The notes beneath the pieces were generated by a model. The model did no database searches, had not been told where the DNA came from, and worked only from the letters and a program-made list of their open reading frames with translations. The translations under genes and the position numbers were made by a program. From positions 1-64,000 of the forward strand of contig CALRQP020000009.1 in assembly GCA_943370355.1 (NCBI GenBank): a stretch of 64,000 bases of DNA, given 5' to 3'. This stretch comes from JADCGM01 sp943370355. Lineage in GTDB: Bacteria > Pseudomonadota > Alphaproteobacteria > Sphingomonadales > Sphingomonadaceae. Below, piece by piece: positions 31,607 to 39,172 of the stretch. Every line of letters begins with the position of its first letter. The first letter of the stretch is position 1.

Positions 31607-32128
31607 ATGGACATCACACACCTCATCCTCGACGACCATGCCGAGTTCCGCCGCCTGTTCGCAATGATCGAACAAATTGGTCGGGATGATGTGCAGGCGG
31701 CTGCCGCAATCTGGCGGCGGCTCGGTGCGATGCTCGACACACATGCCGAGGCGGAGGAACGCTTCTTCTATCCCGAGCTTCTCCGGGTCGGCGACGGTGC
31801 AGGCGACGCCGACAGCGCGGCCGGCGAGACCAAGGACGCCATCAAGGATCACAACGACATCCGCGACACGGCCGCCGCTGTCGACAAGGAGACGCCCGGC
31901 AGCGATGCCTGGTTCAAGGCGATCGATGCGGCGAACCTCGCGAACAGCGAACATATGGCGGAGGAGGAGCGGCAGGGACTGACCGACTTCCGGCGCAACG
32001 CGCCGCTCGACACGCGGCACAGGCTTGCTATCCAGTTCGCGGGGTTCGAGGCGGCGCATCTGACCGGCGTCGCGCCCGTCAACAAGGATCCCAAGGCCTA
32101 TGTGGCCAGCGGAGGCGAGACGAACTGA
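31607..32128 (+). CDS. Hemerythrin HHE-domain protein
   Basis: 173 residues forming a four-helix HHE bundle. The likely di-iron ligands are His in LILDDHAEFRRLF, His and Glu in DTHAEAEERFFYPEL, His in IKDHNDIRD and His and Glu in SEHMAEEERQGL. Such proteins bind oxygen, NO or act in redox and stress responses. Followed with overlap (TGATG) by a PHA-system protein gene. A second, different HHE protein is encoded on the opposite strand nearby. Confidence 0.88.
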   Translation: MDITHLILDDHAEFRRLFAMIEQIGRDDVQAAAAIWRRLGAMLDTHAEAEERFFYPELLRVGDGAGDADSAAGETKDAIKDHNDIRDTAAAVDKETPGSDAWFKAIDAANLANSEHMAEEERQGLTDFRRNAPLDTRHRLAIQFAGFEAAHLTGVAPVNKDPKAYVASGGETN

Positions 32129-32439
32129 TGGCCGCACCGATCGTCATCGACATTCCGCACCGGCTGACTCGCGAGGAGGTGCGGCGACGGCTCAGCGCCC
32201 GCATCGGCGAATTGCCCGCGCATATCCCCGGTGGCGTCGCCGAGGTGCGCTCGGCCTGGCCGACTCCTGACCGAATGACGCTCGATGTGAGCGCGATGGG
32301 TCAGAAGATCACGGCGACGCTCGATATTGACGAGCGTGCCGTGCACGCGACTTTCACACTGCCGCCGATGCTGTCGTTCCTGAGCGGTGCGATCACCGCC
32401 GCAGTCCGCAGCAAGGGCGAGCAGCTGCTTCTCGGTTAG
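32128..32439 (+). CDS. Polyhydroxyalkanoic acid system-family protein
   Basis: 103 residues starting MAAPIVIDIPHRLTREEVRRR, followed by a beta-rich part (MTLDVSAMGQKITATLDI) and TFTLPPMLSFLSGAITAAVR. This matches the small PHA-granule-associated system family (PF09650-like) in shape. It overlaps the hemerythrin stop by one base and its stop overlaps the convergent second hemerythrin gene in a TTAG. A role in polyhydroxyalkanoate granules is by family name only; no phaC or phasin gene is in the window. Confidence 0.75.
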   Translation: MAAPIVIDIPHRLTREEVRRRLSARIGELPAHIPGGVAEVRSAWPTPDRMTLDVSAMGQKITATLDIDERAVHATFTLPPMLSFLSGAITAAVRSKGEQLLLG

Positions 32440-32978
32440 CCCAGTTCGCCGCCGGTGTAGCGGTCGAACTGCTGGCGGTAGTTGCGCGTGATCTTGTTGT
32501 TATCGGCGGCGCTGAGTTTTTCGAGGATTTCCGGGAACCAGGTCCCCTCCTCCTGATAGACATGGTGCTGCACCGCGCCCTCGATGTGGCCGAGCTTGTC
32601 GACATAATCCTGGCTCATCGGATCGAGGTCTTCGAGCGCGGCCATCTGGATCTTCACGGCAGTCTGCTCGGTGTAGCCCATGCCGGCATGCGCCTTTTCG
32701 CCGTGCAGCGCGAGCGCCGGGTAGATCGCCGATTCCTCGGCAACGGCATGGCCGGTCAGCACGAGGCCGAGCTGCTTCTCGGCGGCACGACGGGACCCTA
32801 CATCGCCAGCCGCCTTCACGGCCGCAAATGCCGATTCGATGTCGAGATGATGCTGCAGGATCAGCGACAGCCAGCTGCCGGGAGCAGCGGCGGCCTGGGC
32901 TTTTGCGCGTGCTTCGGCGCGCGCCTCGTCACTCTCGGGCGGGGTGACGGCGGCGACGATCTTGTCGATGACGGACAT
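32436..32978 (-). CDS. Hemerythrin HHE-domain protein, second
   Basis: 180 residues: MSVIDKIVAAVTPPESDEAR, an Ala-rich segment, then an HHE domain with LILQHHLDIESAF, TGHAVAEESAIYPAL and IEGAVQHHVYQEEGTWFPEI carrying the His and Glu ligands. Start at 32978 has AGGAAT upstream; the 34-codon longer frame is rejected. Upstream is a GGAAC-N17-GGTT match to the alphaproteobacterial general-stress promoter. It is convergent with the PHA-system gene. Confidence 0.87.
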   Translation of the reverse strand: MSVIDKIVAAVTPPESDEARAEARAKAQAAAAPGSWLSLILQHHLDIESAFAAVKAAGDVGSRRAAEKQLGLVLTGHAVAEESAIYPALALHGEKAHAGMGYTEQTAVKIQMAALEDLDPMSQDYVDKLGHIEGAVQHHVYQEEGTWFPEILEKLSAADNNKITRNYRQQFDRYTGGELG

Positions 32979-33011
32979 GGCGGGATTCCTTACGCAACTT
33001 GGTCCGCGCTG

Positions 33012-33037
33012 AACCTTCCGGGAAATGCGAAGGTTCC
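33012..33037 (-). promoter_or_regulatory. Possible EcfG-type general-stress promoter of the second hemerythrin gene
   Basis: Read on the minus strand: GGAAC, 17 bases, GGTT. The known consensus for EcfG sigma factors in alphaproteobacteria is GGAAC-N16/17-CGTT, so one base differs. It lies 34 bases upstream of the start at 32978. The same stretch is also an inverted repeat (GAACCTTC / GAAGGTTC), which is an alternative explanation. Confidence 0.45.
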
Positions 33038-33121
33038 GCGTCGTTGGCTGCCCGTCCGTCGTCGCACCGTTTCGCCCCATAAAACTGGCGTCAGGGCAGA
33101 GCCTCCGCTAAACCGGCGGCG

Positions 33122-33463
33122 ATGCGCATCCTCAATTACCTGCTGCTCGCGATCCTGATCTTCGCGCTGGCCGCTTTTGCGGCAGCGAACTGGGTCATGG
33201 TGACCGTCAAATTGCTGCCGTCCTACGAGCTGGTCATCCGCCTGCCGGTATTGCTGTTCGCGGTCGCGCTGCTTGGCGCGTTGCCTGCCTCGATCGCTCA
33301 TTCGATCGGGCGCTGGACATGGCGGCGGCGGCTAACTCGCACCGAGCGCGAACTCCAGTCGACCCGCACGGCCGTTGTCGAGCCAGAGGTCAGTGCGCCG
33401 ACCGCCTTCGACGCCATGCCGCCGCAGGCGCAGCCGCTGGTCGTGCCGCCGGCGGGCGCATGA
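33122..33463 (+). CDS. LapA-domain small inner-membrane protein
   Basis: 113 residues with two membrane helices (about 5-27 and 42-63) and a short cytoplasmic tail (WTWRRRLTRTERELQ), the plan of lipopolysaccharide-assembly protein A domain proteins. In gammaproteobacteria LapA acts with LapB and FtsH on LpxC turnover; no LapB is adjacent here, so the role is uncertain. A similar gene often lies just before pyrF in alphaproteobacteria. Its stop overlaps the pyrF start by 4 bases. Confidence 0.75.
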   Translation: MRILNYLLLAILIFALAAFAAANWVMVTVKLLPSYELVIRLPVLLFAVALLGALPASIAHSIGRWTWRRRLTRTERELQSTRTAVVEPEVSAPTAFDAMPPQAQPLVVPPAGA

Positions 33464-34134
33464 ACCCGATCTATGTCGCGATTGACACCGGCGACCTCGA
33501 TCGGGCCGAAGCGCTCGCGCGCAGCGTCGCGCCGCATGTCGGCGGGCTGAAGCTCGGCCTCGAATTCTTCATGGCACAGGGCCCGCAAGGCGTCCGCTGC
33601 ATGGCCGATATCGGACTGCCGATCTTCCTCGACGTAAAGCTGCACGACATTCCGAACACCGTAGCAGGGGCGATGCGGTCGCTGTCGCCGCTCGGCCTCG
33701 CCATCGTCAATGTCCATGCCGCCGGCGGCATGGCGATGATGCAGGCGGCGCGCGACGCGATGACGCCCGCGACGAAGGTCATCGCCGTCACGGTCCTGAC
33801 CAGCCTCGACGCCACCGACCTTGGCAACATCGGCGTCGCTGGCACCGCCGCCGATCAAGTTGAACGCCTCGCCGATCTGAGCCGGAGCGCAGGCCTCGAC
33901 GGCATCGTCTGCTCGGGCAACGAGGTCGCGGCCCGCCACGCCGAATGGCCACAGGGGCTGTACGTCGTCCCCGGCATTCGTCCGTCCGGCCAAGCCGACG
34001 GCGACCAGAAGCGCGTGATGAGTCCGCGCGCCGCGCTCGATGCGGGCGCCTCCGTGCTCGTGATCGGCCGGCCAATCACCGAGGCTGCCGATCCTGCGGC
34101 TGCGGCTGAGGCCATCGCCGCCTCGCTCGCATGA
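33460..34134 (+). CDS. pyrF: Orotidine-5'-phosphate decarboxylase
   Basis: Last step of UMP synthesis. The 224 residues start MNPIYVAIDTGDLDRAEALA and contain the catalytic LPIFLDVKLHDIPNTVAGAM (Lys and Asp tetrad), VNVHAAGGMAMM, and the phosphate-binding YVVPGIRPSG and SVLVIGRPIT. Start at the ATGA overlap with the upstream gene; the long upstream frame is not real. Coupled again by ATGA to trpF. Confidence 0.97.
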   Translation: MNPIYVAIDTGDLDRAEALARSVAPHVGGLKLGLEFFMAQGPQGVRCMADIGLPIFLDVKLHDIPNTVAGAMRSLSPLGLAIVNVHAAGGMAMMQAARDAMTPATKVIAVTVLTSLDATDLGNIGVAGTAADQVERLADLSRSAGLDGIVCSGNEVAARHAEWPQGLYVVPGIRPSGQADGDQKRVMSPRAALDAGASVLVIGRPITEAADPAAAAEAIAASLA

Positions 34135-34769
34135 CACTCGTCAAAATCTGCGGACTGTCCGAGCCGGACACGCTCGACGCTGCTATCGCGGCCGAGGCGG
34201 ACCTTGTCGGCTTCGTCTTCTTCCCGCCGTCGCCGCGCGCCGTCGATCCGGCCAAGGCCGCCGGCCTTGCCGCGCGCACGCCCGCACATGTCGGACGCGT
34301 CGGTGTGTTCGTCGATCCAGATGACGATTTGCTCGACCGGGCCGTGCGCGAGGCGCGGCTGACGGCGATCCAGCTGCACGGCTCGGAGAGTGCGGCGCGC
34401 GTTCTCGACGTGAAGCGCCAGTTCGGTCGCCCGGTCTGGAAGGCAGCTGCGGTCCGCACCCGCGCCGATATCGACGAAGCGCTCAAGTTCCGCGGTATCG
34501 CCGACTGCTTGCTGTTCGACGCCAAGCCGCATAACGACGCTCCGCTGCCGGGGGGCAACGGCCTGTCATTCGACTGGCGGCTGCTCGAAGGCATCGGCAT
34601 CAACATGGCCTGGTGCCTGTCGGGCGGGCTCGACGCCGGCAATGTCCGCGAGGCGTTGGCGCTGACCCGGGCCCCGCTCGTCGATGTGTCGTCGGGTGTC
34701 GAGGACTCGCCGGGCGTAAAGTCGGCTGCGAAAATCAGGTCGTTTGTGAAAGCAGTGCGGGAACGATGA
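34131..34769 (+). CDS. trpF: Phosphoribosylanthranilate isomerase
   Basis: Tryptophan pathway enzyme. The 212 residues start MTLVKICGLSEPDTLDAA with the catalytic Cys in KICGL, then LVGFVFFPPSPRAV, IQLHGSESA, the catalytic Asp in CLLFDAKPHND and the phosphate-binding LSGGLDAGNV and VDVSSGVEDSPGVKS. TIM barrel of normal length. Coupled by ATGA to trpB. Confidence 0.97.
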   Translation: MTLVKICGLSEPDTLDAAIAAEADLVGFVFFPPSPRAVDPAKAAGLAARTPAHVGRVGVFVDPDDDLLDRAVREARLTAIQLHGSESAARVLDVKRQFGRPVWKAAAVRTRADIDEALKFRGIADCLLFDAKPHNDAPLPGGNGLSFDWRLLEGIGINMAWCLSGGLDAGNVREALALTRAPLVDVSSGVEDSPGVKSAAKIRSFVKAVRER

Positions 34770-35977
34770 ACATACCAACGAGCTTCCGCGCCGGACCCGA
34801 TGCGCGCGGCCATTTCGGCGAGTTCGGCGGACGCTACGTCGCCGAAACGCTGATGCCACTGATCCTCGATCTGGAGCGGCACTACCGGCTGGCGCAGGCC
34901 GATCCGGCGTTTCACGCCGAGTTCGACAATCTGCTCAAACATTATGTCGGCCGCCCGAGCCCGCTCTATTTTGCCAAGCGGCTCACCGACCATTGTGGCG
35001 GCGCGAAGATTTACCTCAAGCGCGACGAGCTCAACCACACCGGCGCGCACAAGATCAACAATTGCATCGGCCAGATCCTGCTCGCCCGCCGCATGGGCAA
35101 GACGCGAATCATCGCTGAGACCGGCGCGGGCCAGCACGGCGTCGCGACCGCAACCGTCGCTGCGCTCTTCGGCCTGCCCTGCGTGATCTATATGGGGGCA
35201 AAGGACATCGAGCGGCAGTCGCCGAACGTGTTCCGCATGAAGCTGCTCGGTGCCGAAGTCCGCCCCGCGACTTCGGGCCGCGCCACGCTCAAGGATGCGA
35301 TGAACGAGGCGCTGCGTGACTGGGTCGCGAATGTCGACGACACGTTCTACATCATCGGCACCGCTGCCGGGCCGCACCCCTATCCCGAACTGGTTCGCGA
35401 TTTCCAGAGCGTGATCGGCCGCGAAGCCAAGGCGCAGCTGCAGGAGGCGGAAGGGCGGCTGCCCGACCTGCTCGTCGCGGCGATCGGCGGCGGATCCAAT
35501 GCGATCGGACTGTTCCACCCGTTCCTCGATGACCCGAGCGTGCGGATGATCGGCGTCGAAGCCGCCGGGCGCGGCCTCGACGGTCCCGACCATGCTGCCA
35601 GCCTCGCCGGTGGCCGCCCTGGTGTCCTGCATGGCAACAAGACCTATCTGCTGCAGGATGAGGATGGCCAGATCATTGAGGGCCATTCGATCTCGGCAGG
35701 GCTCGACTATCCCGGCATCGGGCCGGAGCACAGCTGGCTGCACAGCATCGGCCGCGTCGAATATCAGTCGGCGACCGACAGCGACGCGCTCGACGCCTTC
35801 AAGCTGCTCTGCCGCCTCGAAGGCATCATCCCGGCGCTCGAGCCCAGCCACGCGCTGTCCGTCGTCGCCAGGGTTGCGGCAACGAGGCGCAAGGACGAGA
35901 TCATCATCGCCAACCTGTGCGGCCGCGGCGACAAGGATATTTTCACCGTCGCGGAAGCGCTCGGGGTGGGGTTGTGA
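34766..35977 (+). CDS. trpB: Tryptophan synthase beta chain
   Basis: PLP enzyme joining indole and serine. The 403 residues start MNIPTSFRAGPDARGHFGEF and contain GGRYVAETLMPLI, the PLP lysine in KRDELNHTGAHKINN, AETGAGQHGVATA, the phosphate loop AIGGGSNAIGLF, and HSISAGLDYPGIGPEHS. The start lies at an ATGA overlap with trpF. Its end is separated from trpA by a palindromic element, so the coupling to trpA normally seen is broken. Confidence 0.98.
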   Translation: MNIPTSFRAGPDARGHFGEFGGRYVAETLMPLILDLERHYRLAQADPAFHAEFDNLLKHYVGRPSPLYFAKRLTDHCGGAKIYLKRDELNHTGAHKINNCIGQILLARRMGKTRIIAETGAGQHGVATATVAALFGLPCVIYMGAKDIERQSPNVFRMKLLGAEVRPATSGRATLKDAMNEALRDWVANVDDTFYIIGTAAGPHPYPELVRDFQSVIGREAKAQLQEAEGRLPDLLVAAIGGGSNAIGLFHPFLDDPSVRMIGVEAAGRGLDGPDHAASLAGGRPGVLHGNKTYLLQDEDGQIIEGHSISAGLDYPGIGPEHSWLHSIGRVEYQSATDSDALDAFKLLCRLEGIIPALEPSHALSVVARVAATRRKDEIIIANLCGRGDKDIFTVAEALGVGL

Positions 35978-35978
35978 G

Positions 35979-36106
35979 CCCCTCTCCCTTCAGGGGAGAG
36001 GGCGACTCGCGCCCTTGCGCGAGCGGGGTGAGGGAGTTCTCCCGCATCGCCGCTCTCCCTCACCCCGGTCGGCTGCGCCGACTCGCCCTCACCCCTGAAG
36101 GGAGAG
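35979..36106. repeat. Palindromic element between trpB and trpA
   Basis: Inverted repeat with outer arms CTCTCCCTTCAGGGG and CCCTGAAGGGAGAG, and inner arms around GGGCGACTCGCG / GCCGACTCGCCC and GGGGTGAGGGAG / CTCCCTCACCCC. It starts two bases after the trpB stop and ends four bases before the trpA GTG, filling the whole gap. The right end (AAGGGAGAG) sits at Shine-Dalgarno distance from trpA. A different sequence family from the others in the window. Confidence 0.88.
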
Positions 36107-36110
36107 CGAA

Positions 36111-36941
36111 GTGACCGACCGTCTCTCCACCCGCTTCGCCGCCTGCGCTGCTGCCAATCGTGCGGCACTCGTAACCTTCGTGACCGCAGGTGACCCGGAT
36201 GCCGCAACGTCCGCCGCCGTGCTCCGCGCACTCGTTGCAGGCGGAGCGGATGTCGTTGAACTCGGCATGCCGTTCACCGATCCGATGGCGGATGGCCCGG
36301 CGATCCAAGCCGGCAATATCCGCGCGCTCGGCACCGGTGCGTCGCTCGCAGGAACACTCGCAATCGTGCGCGACTTCCGCCGCGAGGACAGCACGACGCC
36401 GATCATCCTGATGGGCTATATGAACCCGCTGTTCTCCTACGGCATTTCCCGCTTCGCGGCCGATGCTGCGGCAGCCGGGATCGACGGCCTGATTGTCGTC
36501 GATGTCCCGCCCGAGGAAGCCGAGGAATTGCGCCCCGCGCTGACCGGGAGCGGCCTGCACCTTGTCCGCCTCGCCACCCCGACCACGGATGCGTCGCGAC
36601 TCCCCGCCGTGCTCGATGGGGCCTCCGGGTTTCTTTACTATGTCTCGATGGCCGGGGTGACGGGCACGCAGAGCGTCGATCCGGTCACCGTTGCCGCCGC
36701 TGTGGCCCGGCTCAAGGCATCGACCAGACTCCCCGTCGCGGTCGGCTTCGGCATCAAAACGCCCGCTGACGCAGCCGCTGTCGCGCGCTCGGCCGATGGT
36801 GTCGTCGTCGGCTCGGCGATCGTCTCGCTGATCGGTGAGGCCGCCGCCACGCGCGCCAACGACCTGCCGGTCCGCGTCGAGGGTTTTGTTCGTTCGCTTG
36901 CCGATGCTATTGCGTCGGCCCGAGTGAAGGAATCCGCATGA
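36111..36941 (+). CDS. trpA: Tryptophan synthase alpha chain
   Basis: Cleaves indole-3-glycerol phosphate to indole for TrpB. The 276 residues start at a GTG (MTDRLSTRFAACAAANRAAL); the catalytic Glu is in VELGMPFTDPMADGPAIQ, with the Asp in GLIVVDVPPEEAEE, and the phosphate site VAVGFGIKTPADA and DGVVVGSAIVS. The Shine-Dalgarno GGGAGAG is supplied by the right arm of the palindromic element. Coupled by ATGA to accD. Confidence 0.97.
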   Translation: MTDRLSTRFAACAAANRAALVTFVTAGDPDAATSAAVLRALVAGGADVVELGMPFTDPMADGPAIQAGNIRALGTGASLAGTLAIVRDFRREDSTTPIILMGYMNPLFSYGISRFAADAAAAGIDGLIVVDVPPEEAEELRPALTGSGLHLVRLATPTTDASRLPAVLDGASGFLYYVSMAGVTGTQSVDPVTVAAAVARLKASTRLPVAVGFGIKTPADAAAVARSADGVVVGSAIVSLIGEAAATRANDLPVRVEGFVRSLADAIASARVKESA

Positions 36942-37780
36942 GCTGGCTCACCCGTCTCCGCCCCGCGCTGAACTTCCTGCAGAAGCGGGATACGCCCGAC
37001 AATCTCTGGCACAAATGCCGGTCGTGCGGGCAGATGGTGTTCCGCAAGGAGTTTGAGGAAAATCTGTCGGTCTGCCCGCGCTGCGACCATCATGAGCGCA
37101 TCGGCCCCGACGCGCGCTTCGCACAGGTTTTCGATGGCGCGTTCAAGCGGCTGCCGTCGCCTGCCGCGCCCGAGGACCCGCTCAAATTCCGCGACCAGAA
37201 GAAATATGTCGACCGCATCAAGGCCGCGCGGGCCGCGACGGGCGAAGCCGAGGCCTTTGCGATCGCCGACGGGCAGATAGGCGGCGCGCGCGCCATCGTC
37301 GGGGTGCAGAATTTCGCCTTCATGGGCGGATCGATGGGCGCAGGTGTCGGCGAGGCGTTCGTCGCGGGTGCCGAGGCGGCGCTGGCGGCACGGGTGCCCT
37401 ATATCGTGTTTACGGCTGCGGGCGGCGCGCGCATGCAGGAGGGCATCCTGTCGCTGATGCAGATGCCGCGCGCGACGGTCGCCATCGCTGAACTCAATGA
37501 GGCCGGCATTCCCTATATTGTCGTGCTGACCGACCCGACCACCGGCGGCGTCACCGCCTCTTATGCCATGCTCGGCGACATCCAGATTGCCGAGCCCGGC
37601 GCACTGATCGGCTTCGCGGGCCAGCGCGTCATCGAATCGACGATCCGCGAGAAACTGCCGCCCGGCTTCCAGCGCGCCGAATATCTGCTCGAACATGGCA
37701 TGATCGACATGGTCACGCACCGCCGCGACCTGAAGGATGTTCTGTCGCGCCTGACCGGCATGCTGGCGAAGGCAGCGTGA
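36938..37780 (+). CDS. accD: Acetyl-CoA carboxylase carboxyltransferase subunit beta
   Basis: First committed step of fatty-acid synthesis with AccA. The 280 residues have the N-terminal zinc ribbon (CRSCGQMVF, CPRCDHHE) and the carboxyltransferase crotonase-like core (NFAFMGGSMGAGVGEAF, GGARMQEGILSLMQMP, LTDPTTGGVTASYAMLGD). Position after trpA and before folC is a widespread order (trpFBA-accD-folC). Its stop overlaps the folC GTG. Confidence 0.98.
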   Translation: MSWLTRLRPALNFLQKRDTPDNLWHKCRSCGQMVFRKEFEENLSVCPRCDHHERIGPDARFAQVFDGAFKRLPSPAAPEDPLKFRDQKKYVDRIKAARAATGEAEAFAIADGQIGGARAIVGVQNFAFMGGSMGAGVGEAFVAGAEAALAARVPYIVFTAAGGARMQEGILSLMQMPRATVAIAELNEAGIPYIVVLTDPTTGGVTASYAMLGDIQIAEPGALIGFAGQRVIESTIREKLPPGFQRAEYLLEHGMIDMVTHRRDLKDVLSRLTGMLAKAA

Positions 37781-39105
37781 TAGAAGGCGCGAAGTCGGCC
37801 AACCCCGCGCTGCAGGCCCTGTTCGACGAAGCGCTGTCGCTGCACCCGCAGGTCATGGACCTGTCGCTCGACCGTATTGCGCGGTTGCTGGAACGGCTGG
37901 GCGATCCGCAAGACCGGATGCCGCCGACCTTTCATGTCGCGGGGACCAACGGCAAAGGCTCCACTGTTGCCTTCCTGCGAGCCTGCCTCGAGGCGTCCGG
38001 CCGCCGCGTGCATGTCTATACAAGCCCGCACCTCGTCCGCTTCAACGAGCGCATCCGCCTCGCTGGGCAACTCATCGACGATGCGCTGCTCATTGCGACC
38101 TTGCGCGACGTGCTCAGCGTCAATGCGGGCGATCCCATCACCTTTTTCGAAGTCACCACCGCTGTGGCCTTCCTCGCCTTTTCGCGCGTGCCGGCCGATG
38201 CGGTGATCCTCGAAGTCGGCCTCGGCGGTCGGCTGGACGCGACCAATGTCATCAAGCGCCCCGTCGTGACAGGCATCGCCCAACTCGGCATCGATCATCA
38301 GCAATGGCTTGGCGACACCATCATCGCCATCGCGGGCGAGAAAGCCGCGATCGCCAAGCCCGGCGTGCCGATGGTGCTCGCGCGCTACCCTGCGACCGTC
38401 GCGCAACGGATCGGCAGCATCGCCGGCCCAGTTGGCGCGCCGCTGATCTCGCGCGGCATCGATTGGGATGTCGCGGCCTATGAGGGGCAGCTGCACTATC
38501 GTGACGCGAGCCTGAAGCTGTCGCTGCCGCTGCCCCGCCTGCAAGGCAGTCACCAGCTCGATAACGCCGGTCTCGCCATTGCGATGCTGCGGCATCAGGA
38601 TGCGCTGCCGATGCCTGACGCGGCGTTTCGCGCGGGCATGGGCTGGGCGGAGTGGCCGGCACGACTGCAACGCCTCGAAGGCGGACCGCTCAACGCGCTG
38701 CTGCCGCCCGGCTCCGAACTCTGGCTCGACGGCGGTCACAACCCCGCAGCCGCCCGCGCGCTGACCGACGCCTTTCGCGGCCAGAATCTCGCCGAACGGC
38801 CCTTCCATCTGATCGTCGGCATGCTCGACAGCAAGGACAGCGCCGGCTTCCTGAAGCCCTTCGCCGAGCGCGCGACCTCGCTGCACGCCGTGCCGATCGC
38901 CAGCCACTCGCACCGCGAGCCAGCCATCCTACAGGCACAAGCTGAAGCGCTCGGCATCCCGGCCACGACGGCCGCCGACGCCGCGGAAGCCTTGACCCGC
39001 ATCGCCCGCGCCGCCGACCGCAGCAAGCCGCCAGTCGTACTGATCGCCGGCTCGCTCTACCTCGCCGGCGACGTGCTCACCGCGAACGGCTTCATCCCGT
39101 CCTGA
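37777..39105 (+). CDS. folC: Bifunctional folylpolyglutamate synthase/dihydrofolate synthase
   Basis: Adds glutamate to dihydropteroate and folates. The 442 residues start at a GTG overlapping accD. Mur-ligase-type signatures are the P-loop VAGTNGKGSTVAFLR, SPHLVRFNERIRL, VILEVGLGGRLDATN, IGIDHQQWLG and LDGGHNPAAARAL in the C-domain. Last gene of the run that starts with the lapA-like gene. Confidence 0.95.
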   Translation: MIEGAKSANPALQALFDEALSLHPQVMDLSLDRIARLLERLGDPQDRMPPTFHVAGTNGKGSTVAFLRACLEASGRRVHVYTSPHLVRFNERIRLAGQLIDDALLIATLRDVLSVNAGDPITFFEVTTAVAFLAFSRVPADAVILEVGLGGRLDATNVIKRPVVTGIAQLGIDHQQWLGDTIIAIAGEKAAIAKPGVPMVLARYPATVAQRIGSIAGPVGAPLISRGIDWDVAAYEGQLHYRDASLKLSLPLPRLQGSHQLDNAGLAIAMLRHQDALPMPDAAFRAGMGWAEWPARLQRLEGGPLNALLPPGSELWLDGGHNPAAARALTDAFRGQNLAERPFHLIVGMLDSKDSAGFLKPFAERATSLHAVPIASHSHREPAILQAQAEALGIPATTAADAAEALTRIARAADRSKPPVVLIAGSLYLAGDVLTANGFIPS

Positions 39106-39172
39106 TCTAAGCGCGAGGCTGTCCGGCCCCACCGCGCGGCGTAGATTGGCGCATCCGCTGGAGGACGTCCCC

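Noticed and set aside
34076..35851. 591-codon open frame opposite trpF and trpB
   Set aside because: Antisense shadow; it spans two well-defined genes.
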